Of a stretch of DNA of 64,000 bases, positions 44,311 through 55,670 are shown one piece after another. The stretch lies in NCBI RefSeq assembly GCF_949987515.2, contig NC_082698.1:35143964-35207963 (forward strand). Reading direction: 5' to 3'. The notes beneath the pieces are model-generated. The model did no database searches, was not told where the DNA came from, and was given only the letters and a program-made list of their open reading frames with translations. Every line of letters begins with the position of its first letter. The stretch's first letter is position 1. The position numbers were made by a program, and so were the translations under genes. The stretch is from Delphinus delphis. Taxonomy: Eukaryota > Chordata > Mammalia > Artiodactyla > Delphinidae.

Positions 44311-46055
44311 AAACTACACACGATCAAAAATCAAATAATAACATATAAAAAAATTTCCTTTGCCCCAACCTTTCTTATACAGTCACAGTTCCAGAGGTAA
44401 CCACTTAGAACTTTTAAAGCTATACTTTCTGTTTACCCCTAGATCTCTAAATACATGCTTCTACTTTCATGATCTATTGGCCCCCTGCTAGGATAAAGCT
44501 GGATTTGATTCATTTTACTTTCTCAGTCCATGTATTTATCTACTACAATGTAGTTACTATGTTACTATTTTTAGTTCCTTCTTCGTCTATGTATCTATCA
44601 CAGTGTAGTTACTCACCTTTACCTCTTTTATTGCTTATTCATGTAACTTCCTTATATGCCACCACATTTCTCCTCAACTCTGACACACTGTCTTTTGTCT
44701 CCTTAGTTCCTCACATGGGGATATTAGCCCCTTCTTCTTTCCTTCCACCTTCCTTCTCCTGTCCTCCTCCCAATTTTCATTTACTTTCCTGAGACATTAG
44801 TTCTCATCACCACAGTATGACTTGAATTTCATGTCTCATAATTGAAATCTTCAAAAGGGTCTCCAAGAGAGTGTGCCAGTTTTAACAGACATTTCACTTC
44901 CCCCAGTCTCCGTTTGAAATTTGGACAGAAATCGTGTGGGGGCAAGGCTGGAGCTTTGCCAGGAGAGGGGAGAGGCGAGGGGACTCTTCGGGAAGCTTGC
45001 CAGGGCAGCCCTGTGGTGGATGCACCAGGCTTTAGGGCTGGCCTCAGCTGTCCATGCTCTGCCACCTGATCCTCAACACCTGGAGCAGAGGATGCGCCTC
45101 TCGGGGGGAGGACTCAGGTTGACCAAGTTCCCAAGACTGATGTACCAATGCATGTCTTTCCAATGGGAAATGGAACTGTTAGGCCAAAAGGGATGCGCAT
45201 ATGGGCAAGATGAACATACTCTCTCCCAGTGGACAGACATACGTAAGAAATCAAATTAAGGTAGCTTGGTGATTGGATTCAAAACAAGGAGTTAGATGAA
45301 ACAGATGTTTAATCTCAATGGATGTAGATAGCTGATCAACCCTCTCTCCAGGGGGAAAAGGTTCCGCCAATGCAATTATAGCTCCTCAAGATCTGTTGTG
45401 GGAGGACAACAAACACCTCCTTTATTGGTGTCTGTTGATTCCTTTCTGTCCCCACCTCTGATTAATCCCCTTTGACCATTATGTATTTAAAATTTTTCCA
45501 TAATTATTATTAAAATCAAGGCTAATTGTCTGCAAGCCATTCTCTCTAAGATAAGTTAGCACATTTCTGATTAAAATAATTCTCTGAGAGCCATCTTATT
45601 TCCTTCACTCCCAAATTCACAGCCAGTCACATCACTCTTTCCTTCAGGTAAAAAGAGAATGTGTATTTTCTATTGATGAAAGGCATCTGGAAATTCAGTA
45701 TCTCATAAATATAGCAAAGTGTCTTTCTTTAGTAAGCACATTTCTGAAATAGATGGAGGCATTTCTGCGACGTCCAGAAGACTGGTTGGATGTCAGACCA
45801 GGTTCATGCTGGGACTGAACATGTTTATAGCTGCTGCAGCTTAATGACTTACCACCAGATGGTCTATCAGATCTTAAATGGAACTGAACAAGGAATATTA
45901 GAATTAATCAACCATGTACAGGGCTTAGGGTTTCTTTCTACTTGTTTACCTTTGTATAGAATATATAATGATGCCGTTTACGATACAGCAAGATGGAAGG
46001 AAGGGAGGGAGGAATTAGATAAGTAAATCTAAAGTGAAGAAATTTAAATACATTC
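44311..46055. other. Mostly unique; possible conserved patch at 45260-45650
   Basis: The 44340-44600 part has CAGAGGTAACCACTTAG-like text found in some old LINE 3' regions, unresolved. The 45260-45650 part is repeat-free, low in CpG and rich in homeodomain-type words (TAATCCCC, GGCTAATTG, GATTAAAATAATTC, GAGAGCCATCTTATTTCC). No coding frame is supported. Confidence 0.35.
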
Positions 46056-46059
46056 ATTC

Positions 46060-46920
46060 ATGTACTGAACATTTAATTAATATTTATTGAGCATCTACTA
46101 TTTACCAGGACCTGTACTAAATCCTGCGGACAAAGTAACTGACAAATAAGGCAGATTACAATATCTGACCTCATGGAGCTAACAATCCTGAGGACAAGAT
46201 AAAATTAAATTAAATTTGTGCCAATAATGACACAAATGAGGGCTTCTCTGGTGGCGCAGTAGTTAAGAATCCGCCCGCCAATGCAGGGGACACGGGTTCG
46301 AGCCCTGGTCCAGGAATATCCCACATGCCGCCGAGCAACTAAGCCCCTATGCCACAACTACCAAGCCTGCGCTCTAGAGCCCGTGAGCCACCACTACTGA
46401 GCCCGTGTGCCACAACTACTTAATCCTGCGCGCCTAGAGCCCGTGCACCACAACAAGAGAAGCCACCGCAATGAGAAGCCTGTGCACTGCAACGAAGAGT
46501 AGCCCCCGCTCACCGCAACTAGAGAAAATCCCCATGCAGCATCGAAGACCAAAGCAGCCAAAAAATAATAATAATAATGACAAAATTAAGTAATTATAAC
46601 TGGGAAATGTGCTATAAAAGAGCAGAATGGGATGCTATGATAACATGAAAGAGGAAGAACCGATCTAATCTGGGAGAGTTGGGATGGATTGGAGATGACA
46701 TTCCCGAGGCAGTGGTGTGTAAGTTGAGACCAAAAGGATGTGCATAAGCTAACTTAGCAAGAGATTGGGAAGAGTGTTTCAAGTAGGGGGAACAGCATGT
46801 GCAAAGACTCAGAGGCAGGAAGGAGCATAGCACATTGATAGAACTGCAAGGCCAGTATTTGTAAAGGGTAGCCATCCAGAGACTTAGGTGGATGAGATGA
46901 GCACTGGAAAGCAAATCATA
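46060..46920 (+). mobile_element. Ancient mammalian interspersed repeat, split by a CHR-1 SINE
   Basis: The left piece (46060-46225) has CATTCATTCATG, TATTTATTGAGCATCTAC, CAGGACCTGTACTAAATCC and CCTCATGGAGCTAACAATCC. The right piece (46600-46920) has GTGTAAGTTGAGACC, GAGTGTTTCAAGTAGGGGG, ACAGCATGTGCAAAGACTC and AGAGGCAGGAAGGAGC. Together they follow a widespread recalled repeat whose family I cannot name. Similar pieces are at 50575 and 62418. Confidence 0.55.
46231..46575 (+). mobile_element. CHR-1-type SINE
   Basis: Begins GGCTTCTCTGGTGGCGCAG, with box B GGGTTCGAGCCC, then repeated CACAACTACT / GAGCCCGTG units of the long CHR-1 body, and ends in an AATAATAATAAT tail. The flanks AATAATGACACAAAT (left) and AATAATGACAAAATT (right) look like a diverged target-site duplication. 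It is inserted inside the older repeat 46060-46920. Confidence 0.92.
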
Positions 46921-46929
46921 ACATCTCCA

Positions 46930-47710
46930 GCTCGTAAGCATTATACCACTTATTAGATGGAGGAGTTATTGTTTAGTTCATGTGTGTAGAATTTAGTTAC
47001 CTTTTCAACAAGGAAAAAGGCAATATTCTAGTCCATGGGATGGTAAAGCTTTCAGGTAAACTAATAATTCTGATAGCTAGAACTTCATCTATTCCATCTC
47101 ATATAATTTTAATAACTTTGAAATAAATATTTCTGCTGCAAACCAGAGTGTCTAAATTTTTCTTGGTGGATGGATGTCAATTAGAGAATTAGGTCATCCT
47201 TGTTAAGAAGTGCTTTCTTCCTCTACTCTATGTCCCTTGGAATTCTTCCCAGTCATCATGGCCATCCTAATAGTTCGAGTTTGCCTTAGAAGGATGTGCA
47301 TCATTTGTGATTAAAAGAACAAAGGAAACAAAGTTTAGATTCCCAAACCACTGATGGTCTCACTGGATTTTCTTTCCTTTATTCTTGTTTTCAGTTAAAT
47401 AATATCATCCCCAATTCGGTTTATTTTCCGACCCACCCATATCCTTTTTGCTCCAATTCTTCCTGTGTCAAATCTCCTTAGACTGACCCATGTACTCTTT
47501 CCAATTTCAATTTTCATTGTTCTTATCCTTCCATAAGAATAGGTAAGGGTCTGTTTCATGCAATTGTGTCTAGCTGTATCTATATGTGAATTCTTGAGGT
47601 ATGAGGGTGTATAATCACGTGCAAATATAAAACCGTTTCCGTGACGTAGGTGTCCGTACATGTGCTATGTGCCAACAAATGTACATGTGTGTAAATGTGA
47701 TTATAACACT
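46930..47710. other. Unique sequence, no feature recognised
   Basis: About 0.8 kb of mixed sequence with no recognised gene or repeat. Confidence 0.45.
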
Positions 47711-47713
47711 ATA

Positions 47714-47922
47714 GGGCTGTGCTGTCCAATTTGGGTAGCCACTAGCCACATTTGCATATTTAAATTAACTAAAATTAAAAATTCAGTACCTCTGTTAAAT
47801 TAGCCACATTTTAAGCGCTCCATAGCCACATGAGGCTAGTGGCTACCATATTGAATGGAGCAGATATACAGCATTCCAGTCATCACCAAAATAGCCACAC
47901 TATTGGACAGTGCAGCTGCAGG
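47714..47922 (-). mobile_element. hAT-Charlie-type MITE
   Basis: Same family as 1121-1318 but in reverse. CTGTGCTGTCCAATTTGGG and ATTGGACAGTGCAGC form the inverted ends, with TAGCCACTAGCCACATTTG, TTAAATTAACTAAAATTAAA and GAGGCTAGTGGCTACC between them. Both termini are kept. Confidence 0.82.
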
Positions 47923-47934
47923 GGGGGTTTGCCC

Positions 47935-48395
47935 TTGTATGCAGCTCAGATTCCTTAATCTGGCTACAAAACCTAGACCTGGCCCTTCCTGACCTCTGTC
48001 ACCGTCTTACCCCATACCTCCCCTCAAGCACTATTCTCCAGGCATGCTGAACTTCTTTTAGTTCCTTGAGCACTCTTTGCTCTCCTTACCAGGCTTCCAA
48101 CATACTTTTCCTCCCTGCTAAAATACCCTTTCTAGCATCACCAATTTCAATTTCAATGTCACTTCCTCAGGCAGTTTTCTGTGATTGTGAGGCTTTGCAG
48201 TGTGCACCCTATTCTTGCCCTACATTGAAAGTAATACTCAAAAACAACCTCTTGCTTTTAAAATTACACCTCATCCCCTGCTAGAGTAGAGGCTCTGTGA
48301 GGCCAGGGATGTGTCACTGTGTCTATCCTGTTACCTTCTGCCACGCTGGACACGCAGCTGGCACTCAGTGAATATGTGCTCAATAAACAAGGGTC
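47935..48395 (+). mobile_element. L2 LINE, long 3' segment
   Basis: CTGGCTACAAAACCTAGACC, TGACCTCTGTCACCGTC, TGAACTTCTTTTAGTTCC, AGTAGAGGCTCTGTGAGG, CAGCTGGCACTCAGTGAATATG and TGCTCAATAAAC follow L2 to its 3' end. Confidence 0.8.
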
Positions 48396-49221
48396 TGATT
48401 TGTGCACAGCCTTGAAGATGGGAGTATACGTGACCACATCTGAAACTACAATGTATGTTGGGGCAACCCTCTGTTTAGGCAACACCGATACCAGGATGCA
48501 GCCAGTGTGTGTGGGAAGCAGACATGAGCAGAGAGAGTGAGAAAGAGGAAGATGAGAAGGTGAGGAATCAGAGCGACAGAAAAAGAATAGAATTCCCTGG
48601 GAAGCAGGACAGAGAGCCTCAGTGGTCACTCCTGATGTGTCTCCTCGTTATCTGGGGAGGAGGGGATGGGAGTTAGGAGTCAGAGTCCACGCCGAGGACC
48701 CGCACGCAGAGCGTGTCTGAGTAACTCCCATAAAGGCGTGGCCTCTGCAGTCCTGCCCAGGGGAGGTGAGAGCTGGTAGCATGATTCACACAGAAGTTTT
48801 AGTTTTTACACTTCACTCTCTCACAAACATTTAAGCTGATCCCCAAACCTAGTTCTTAGAAATTCCTTAAAATCTCCTGTCCTCTTCTATCTTTAGGACC
48901 CCTAAATTCTTTGCAGTTTTTTTTTTCTGCCCTGTCTCTGTTGCCCTGGTCCCTGGCTCCCCTCTCTTCTCTCTCCACATGTAGCTCTACAAAGGCTCCA
49001 GAGGAGTCCCACTCACCCCCCAAGTCCCACAAAGCACCCTAAGGATGGAGGGTTGTGTTCTTTACTAATGGCTTTTCTCATGAGAGTTGGATTTTTTTCC
49101 CCATTTTTTCACAGAAAGTGAGGGAGAATTAAGGAGCTGAGTGGACAAAGGTGGAGAGAGAATGCTGTGATCTCCCAAACATTCACAATTTTTATCCCAC
49201 CACATGTAAATTAAAGTGTCT
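48396..49221. other. Unique sequence, no feature recognised
   Basis: A small cluster of CpGs sits at about 48690-48740, too short for a CpG island. A T run is at about 48920. No gene or repeat is recognised. Confidence 0.45.
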
Positions 49222-49234
49222 AAATTAAACTCCA

Positions 49235-49571
49235 GGGACTTCCCTGGTGGCGCAGTGGTTAAGAATCTGCCTGCCAATGCAGGGGACATGGGTTCCATCC
49301 CTGGTCCGGAAAGATCCTACATCCCATGGAGCAACTAAGCCGGTGCGCCACAACTACTGGGCCTGTGCTCTAGAGCCCGCGAGCCACAACTACTGAAGCC
49401 CGCATGCCTAGAGCCTGTGTTCCACAACAAGAGAAGCCACTGCAATGAGAAGCCCGCACACCACAATGAAGAGTAGCCCTCACTGGCCAGAACTAGAGAA
49501 AAGCCTGCGTGTAGCAACGAAGAACCAACACAGCCAAATAAATAAATGAATAAATAAAAAATTTTTTAAAT
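49235..49571 (+). mobile_element. CHR-1-type SINE
   Basis: Starts GGGACTTCCCTGGTGGCGCAG with a box B GGGTTCCATCCC, followed by the long CHR-1 body and a tail of AAATAAATGAATAAATAAA-type units. Target-site duplication: AAATTAAACTCCA (49222-49234) against AAATAAACTCCA (49572-49583). Confidence 0.93.
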
Positions 49572-49583
49572 AAATAAACTCCA

Positions 49584-49900
49584 TAGAGTTCATCTATGGA
49601 ATGGCTTTAGTTCCAACGTTCTTTAAAAAAAACTGAGCTAAAGGATTGTCTTCAGACATTGAGGGGCTAGTTTAAGCAAGTATGCACAATTTTTTTCTTA
49701 TTCTTCCTGTGCTCTGACAGTATAGAGTAAATAATGAGGACTTATAAAAGGGGTTCCCTTCCAGGGTGCAAGCCAGTCCATGTAAAATGGATGAAATACA
49801 ATTTTATATCAACAAATTAAGGGGAAAGACAGTGCCTCGTACAATGCCTGGCACACCGCAGGGCTCTGTGAGGGAATTCAGCACAAGGTAGACTCCAGAG
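49584..49900. other. Unique sequence, no feature recognised
   Basis: No gene or repeat is recognised. Confidence 0.45.
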
Positions 49901-50078
49901 CAGTGGTTCTCAAGCCTACTGCACAGAGGAAGCATGTGGGGCACTTGAAAAAAATATCATTCTCTGGTTCCCGGCCACAGAAACTCTGATGTAATTGGTC
50001 TTAGGTATGGCCAGGGCACTGGCATTTTTAAAAGCCCACCAGTGGTTTCTGTTGCACAGCCAAGGTTTAGAAACATAC
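49901..50078 (+). mobile_element. hAT-Charlie-type MITE (MER5-like)
   Basis: CAGTGGTTCTCAAGCC starts the element. CAGAAACTCTGATGTAATTGG, GGCACTGGCATTTTTAAAAGC and CCAAGGTTTAGAAACAT follow, ending near the expected terminus. It is about 178 bp, close to the family length. Confidence 0.75.
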
Positions 50079-50079
50079 C

Positions 50080-50574
50080 CTGGTCTAGAGGGAAACTATG
50101 GGTCCTTCTCTCCTATTTTCCTTCAGAACTTTACAAGGATGCCGTCTTTGGCTTGGCCACGGGGTTGGAATGTCTGGAGCTAATTGGTTTGAGATAAAAA
50201 TTTCATTATGGAATTTTTCTACTAGATGTGGTCTGCTAGATGTTTACAAAGTGGTGTGTGTGCGTGTGTGTGTGTGTATACGTGTGCACATTGAAATGTC
50301 TTCTAAGCCCTTCGAAGTTCTATGTCCTCAACAGGGTCCCCATGCTTAGAAATGTGGGTGCTTTCTCTCAAGTGATGTTATCGTTTTACAACCAAATCCA
50401 AAGTCAAAGTAGCAGTAATTATTAGCATAAATCAGCAAAAGCACAATACGGCAACCAGTACAGAAAGGTTGGCCTGGTAGTCCTCAGTGATACCTTTATG
50501 TTCATATATCTGCTGGGTTCAAGATGAGTTTATTAATTCTGCAGCAGGTTAAGGGAATAGAAACAGCTGGTAAT
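50080..50574. other. Unique sequence with a short TG-rich patch
   Basis: A GTGTGTGCGTGTGTG patch lies at about 50254-50288. No other feature is recognised. Confidence 0.45.
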
Positions 50575-51415
50575 CATTTATTCATTTATATTTTCATTCA
50601 ACAGCCATCTGCTGAATGTCTTCTACATGCCAAATCTTAGGGTTGGGGATACAATGGTGAATAAAATTACACAGCCGCTGTCCTCAGTCCAGTGGGAGGC
50701 AGAGAAGAGGGAGCAGGCACTTGCACTCAGTGTGAATGTGCAGTGAGGCAGGAGTCCAGGATGCTGGGAGGGACAGGGTTAGGACATCCAGCCCAGACAT
50801 GATTGGCGGCAGGTTGCGGGGTGATGATGGGGAAAGACTCCTGGAAAAAATTACTTTGGGGAGAGTGGCAGCCATGGAATAATCCACTTGGATTTCCCTT
50901 TAAGAAAGAACTTGCAGAATTCCCTGGGGGTCCAGTGGTTAGGACTCTGCGCTTTCACTGCCGAAGGCCTGGGATGGATCCCTGGTTGGGGAAGTAAGAT
51001 CCTACAAGCTGCGCAGAGCGGCAGAAAGAAAGGGAGAGGAAGGAAAGAAGGAAGAAAGAAAAAAGAAACTTGCCCTTCAGCTACTGAGAATGCAGAGTGC
51101 AGTTACCTGAGAGCACCCAGCTGTTAGTGATGTCAGGATTTGCCCTCACCTTCAAGTGAGGCCATGCTCTTTCATGCTGGGGGCACAGCACTGTCTCTCC
51201 CCCACCCTGCCCACCTCCTTTATGTCACTGAACATAGAGTGGCCTGAATAGTAGTAGGAAAAGAAAAAGAATGAGTTACAAGGGGGATTGTGGGCCAAAC
51301 CATGGAGGGCCTTGGAGGACATCATGAGAACACTGGCTTCTACTCAAGGTGATATGAGGTGGGAGGAGGGCATTGAGTAGGCAGTGATGTGAGCTGAGTT
51401 ATGTCTGATGCTATC
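50575..51415 (+). mobile_element. Ancient mammalian interspersed repeat, split by a CHR-type SINE
   Basis: The left piece (50575-50830) has CATTTATTCATTTATATTTTC, ATTCAACAGCCATCTGCTG, GGGGATACAATGGTGAATAAA and AGCCGCTGTCCTCAG. A piece at 51280-51415 has GGGCCAAACCATGGAGGGCC and GGAGGACATCATGAG. This is the same unnamed family as 46060-46920, with a SINE inserted at 50916-51061. Confidence 0.45.
50916..51061 (+). mobile_element. tRNA-derived CHR-family SINE, short form
   Basis: ATTCCCTGGGGGTCCAGTGG, AGGACTCTGCGCTTTCACTG, ATCCCTGGTTGGGG and GATCCTACAAGCTGCG give a tRNA-like head followed by a purine-rich GAAAGAAAG tail. The flanks AAAGAACTTGC (50905-50915) and AAAGAAACTTGC (ending 51073) are the target-site duplication. 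Its sequence differs from the CHR-1 and CHR-2 copies, so it is an older subfamily. Confidence 0.85.
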
Positions 51416-52111
51416 CTTAGCCTCTGTCTTTGCTACAGCCCACTTCCTCCCCTTCAATGATACCCAGCCCTCCAGAGACCCGGCATCTAGCAAAGCAATA
51501 CACCTTCTGGCTGATTCCTAGTCCAACAGCTTTGGACAGGCTCCCTGCAGTGAGAGTTCCAAAGAAGTTGTAGATTTCATCTCTGACTTCAAGAGTGTTA
51601 TATCTTCACAGATGCAACCAAGTGTTTTCTTGTGCCCCAAAGTTGTGGAGGTCGTCAAGCATCAAGGCCAGGAAATATGCTGCAGGAAAGCCCAGTCTTT
51701 CTAGGGTGGCAGGTGAAATAAGTAGTTTTCATCATTGGAAAATGAGCCAACATTCCTTCTTGTCTTCAAGCTACAATTGCCTTCCCTGATATGTCCCATC
51801 TGGTGACCAGTGAGCTTGGCAGGCAGGTGGCCTTGGAGAGGTCCTGGTTGGGGCACGATCCCAAGTTTGGAGCATCATGTTTATTCCCCATTCTCCGCCT
51901 GCTATAGATTTCCAAGTAGAGTTGAGCTGAGCCTACAGGTAAAGGCTCAGGCAAAAAGAGAACTACTTAGGAGAAAATTAACTCCTCCCTGGAGAAATGA
52001 TTTTTCTCCTTAGAGATAAGAAAGATTCCATGTTTGTTTGTTTTCCTTTCTTTAATGATCCTTCCTAGGGTTTCCTTCCCTTAGCTGAGCTCAGACGCCT
52101 GAGAAGTCTCA
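51416..52111. other. Unique sequence, no feature recognised
   Basis: No gene or repeat is recognised. Confidence 0.45.
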
Positions 52112-52128
52112 CGACTTGGTAGCTTCTT

Positions 52129-52342
52129 TTTTTTTTTTTTTTTTTTTTTTTGCGGTACGCGGGCCTCTCACTGTTGTGGCCTCTCCCGTTGCGGAGCACA
52201 GGCTCCGGACGCGCAGGCTCAGTGGCCACGGCTCACGGGCCCAGCCGCCCCGTGGCATGTGGGATCTTCCCTGACCGGGGCACGAACCCGTGTCCCCTGC
52301 ATCGGCAGGCGGACTCTCAACCACTGCGGCACCAGGGAAGCC
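52129..52342 (-). mobile_element. CHR-2-type SINE, young
   Basis: Reverse-strand copy ending (5' end) at GGGCTTCCCTGGTGCCGCAG, with body GGAGAGGCCACAACAGTGAG on the reverse strand and a poly(T) of about 25 (52127-52151) as its tail. The 17-bp target-site duplication CGACTTGGTAGCTTCTT at 52112-52128 and 52343-52359 is perfect. The long pure tail and perfect duplication point to a recent insertion. Confidence 0.96.
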
Positions 52343-52359
52343 CGACTTGGTAGCTTCTT

Positions 52360-53515
52360 GTTCAGCTTCAGGCACCACACCAGGCCTGGGTGTCCTTGCA
52401 AACTAACTTTCTAACAGATTTCTTGGCAACAAAAATAACTATTTTCCATACCACCTGGTCCCAGGAAAATGCCAGTATCAGGAAGATAAATACTGTTCTA
52501 ACCTATGATTCTCTTTTCTACCCAAGTGTCTGTGCTAACCTGGCCTTGACCATTCTTGGCCCCAAATGATATGATGACAACAATGACCATGAACACCCCC
52601 AACACCGGAAAAATTCTCAGAAATGACAATTCGTAAATATTAGTGGTGAATAAACATATAAAAATATTTAGCATCACTAACAATCAAAGAGGAAAAAGGA
52701 GACGGGATGTAGGGTAGACAAAACAACAAAATTGAAAACAACCACAAAATGGCTTACAATAGGCAATTAGTTAAATCTGGAGACAATGACACATCTTACG
52801 ATTTCTGTTTATTAAACGGTTTTTTTATTGGCATCATAAAATGTTCACAGGACACAAAACTACATATACAAAAATGTCCTTAACTTTAAAATAAAAGCAT
52901 TTGCAAAGAAGAAAATACCAAAAAGCCAACAATATTTGTTTTGGGGTAGTAAGATTATGGATAATTTTAATTTTCATCTCCTCCAAATATTTTTCTGTAA
53001 TTTCTAATTTTCTAGAATAAATAGTCAGAAAAGCCAAAGTAAATTTTAACAACAAAAAAAAATTAAAGGGCTATTAAAATTACACTGCTCCACATTTTTT
53101 CCTACAGTGTAATTTTCACCAAAAACAAGATTTGAGAAAATACTTTTAGGAAGTCATCTAATGTTGATGTTGGCGTTTCCTTGCAAGAATATGATGTGAT
53201 GGCAATAAAATATTTTTCATGAAGTTGGGATTTAAATGGTTAGACAGTCTCAGTTAACCTCAGGACCAGTTCCACAGTGTAATCATATCGTCTCTTCTGG
53301 CCACCAAGGCTAGAAGCATGTGGGTACAAGCACTGCACTACCATTTCTTAATTAGTGTAAGTAGGCACATTTAAAGAACACAAATCCACTCTCTTCCCAG
53401 ACCTCTATCACTTTCAGCAGAAATGGGGGGGGGGGGAAAAAGAGGGAAAACCTGAAGAATCAGTCAGTTAAAATGATAGAAGAGAAGATTGGGGGGAGGG
53501 AGCCTTAGGAGAGCT
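52360..53515. other. Unique sequence, AT-rich in the middle
   Basis: AT-rich from about 52660 to 53220, with a run of 12 G at 53425-53436. No gene or repeat is recognised. Confidence 0.45.
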
Positions 53516-53519
53516 TGCG

Positions 53520-53730
53520 ATGCTCACTGACATTTACTAAGTTCTTCCTCTTCCTCTGTGCTGGGCTCAATCCTAAGTGCTTTGCCTAGAAGATTCCATC
53601 GTTATAGAACCCTTTGAGGGAGGTGATATTTTCTCTACTTCACAGATAAAGACATTGAGACTCAGAAAAATAACTTGCCCCAGATTATACGTGCTAGTAA
53701 ACGGAGGGGTTGGGATTCAAACTACCTTCC
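53520..53730 (-). mobile_element. MIR, near full length
   Basis: GACATTTACTAAGTTC, CAATCCTAAGTGCTTTGCC, ACTTCACAGATAAAGACATTG, AACTTGCCCCAGATTATACG and GGTTGGGATTCAAAC give the MIR reverse order. Confidence 0.75.
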
Positions 53731-54690
53731 TAACTCATACTGAGAATCAGTGTATATGTGTATGTTTGCATGTGAGTGCCCAGTGAACATGCCTTTGCCA
53801 ATGATGGAGTTTTTCCCATCCAGTCACCTGGAGCTTGGAGAGGTGAAATGTCATGCCTGTGGCCATGGAGACAGAACGAGAACAGAGACGATCTGATTAT
53901 CAGTCCACTTAAATAAATTGTAATTTAAATTCAAACTGACCTGGCACAGGCTTTGAAGTAAGAGTGCAGGCTTTAGGTGCTGGCAGCCATTACAGAAGAG
54001 TTATGAAAAGCAAGAGAAAGTATGGAAGTTGATGCCTGTGAGGAATGAGTCCAGGGGAGAACTTTGGGGTGTGCTGACTAGGAAGTGTCAACATCTCCCT
54101 GGTGGCTCCCAGGGGACCCAAGATCCCCACTTTCTCAGGATCTACTTGTGGTTCCTGAAGGGGGCAGATCAGATGGTGTAACTGCCTTGGGACAAGGAGA
54201 GCTGAGAGCAAGTCTTCAGCATTTAGAGAGAAGCAGCAGCAAGTGGGATTGGGGAGAAAAATTCAGACTCAAGGAGCCAGACAATAAAATAACTGGGATA
54301 GGAAAGGACGGATTCTAAAACTTCCTACTCTTGATCCAGGCTCCCTTCAGATATGTTCCAATATTCCTCATGTTGTTGTAAAGTCACTTCTCTAAATCAG
54401 TGACTGACTGTGATGCTGCTAGAAGTAGCAGCATCAACTTGTCGGAAGGGAGATGGAAAATAAAGAAGCAAGGCTGCAGCTCCAGGGTGGTGGTCTTACA
54501 GAGGGTCATTGTGGTCCTCTTCTGCATCTTCTTTGATTGTGGCAAGACATGGAGCTCTCTTCTATGCGAAAGCACCCATGGCAGCTAATGATAGAAGCAG
54601 AAAACATTCTCCAGGGAAGCTATTTGATGAAGATAAAAACCAGTACATTTTAATCTTTGATGATCTTGTGCGTCTTCTGCAATGTGACAA
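53731..54690. other. Unique sequence, no feature recognised
   Basis: No gene or repeat is recognised. The open frames at 54085-54318 and 54400-54706 are short and unsupported. Confidence 0.45.
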
Positions 54691-54691
54691 G

Positions 54692-54800
54692 ACTGTGAGT
54701 TCTTAGAGGGCAAGACCCATGTTTATCATCTTCGAATCTCCCATGGGGCCTAATGTGGCATCTTGCTCACAAATATGAGTTGAAGGAGTGACACCCAGAT
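54692..54800 (+). mobile_element. L2 LINE 3' end
   Basis: GACTGTGAGTTCTTAGAGGG, CAAGACCCATGTTTATC and CTCACAAATATGAGTTGAAGG resemble the L2 3' terminus, diverged. Confidence 0.55.
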
Positions 54801-55484
54801 GCCTTTCCAAGGTTATGTTGGAGAACCGACAACCAATTATCCTCTAGATGTGGTTTGGTTTAGTTCTTCCCAAGTACTTTCTCTGAGTTTGTCATGTTGA
54901 AATGCCTCAGTCATCTGTTTGCCTCTTATCCAATACGTGTCAAGACATTTTCCTTTGGTTGATTTTCACCTTCCAAGGCCAAGTCTAGTCATCAGAGAAA
55001 TGTCCCTGAGAAACTTAATAGGATTTGCCATCTCTATTTGACGCAGAATGTTGGAGAAGATGGCAGAGCAAGATGCCTCCAATTGCAAACACAACCCAAA
55101 TAAGTCTACAAATGGATCACTTTCTACTTTTTGCATGTTAGTTGTTTCATATGTGGAGTTGACACTTTCGGCCCTTAGTAAGACATATATTTCAAGTAGT
55201 TTTTAGACAGTGTGATAGATTAATCTGGCCAGATAGGAAACGAAATATACACATAACGGTCTAGGAAACATAATGGTCTAGGACACATAATGAAACATAA
55301 TGGTCTAGGAAACTAGACCATGGACAGAACCACTGCCATTTCCTGTCTATCCTCCTAGGGGCTGTCAAAAGAGCATCCATGTTCTAAGTTCCCTTATTTG
55401 TTCACTATAAGTATCAGTATAGATTAAAGCTCATTTACACTTAAAAAAGTTATTATTAGAGAGTCTCGAATTTCTAGAACACCT
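54801..55484. other. Unique sequence, no feature recognised
   Basis: A small local tandem-like redundancy occurs at 55255-55320, where AATGGTCTAGGA occurs twice and a close variant (ACGGTCTAGGA) just before. Otherwise nothing is recognised. Confidence 0.45.
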
Positions 55485-55670
55485 ATCACACGCCAGGCAT
55501 AGTGCAGTGCCCTTTACATGTAACCCCTTACCCTTGTATTATTCTGTTTTATAGTAGAGGAAAGAGACTTTCACAGAAATTAGGTAGACTATCTGAGGCC
55601 AAGCCACTCTTAAGCAGCAGTTAGGATTTGCATGTAACTCTGTCAAAGTCCAAAATTTTCCTCTTTCTAC
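55485..55670 (-). mobile_element. MIR
   Basis: AACACCTATCACACGCCAGG, GTGCCCTTTACATGTAACC, TATAGTAGAGGAAAGAGACTTTC and AGGCCAAGCCACTCTTAAG are MIR reverse-strand landmarks. Confidence 0.65.

Noticed and set aside
48690..48740. CpG island promoter
   Set aside because: Only a handful of CpGs in about 50 bp, far below island size, with no transcript structure beside it.
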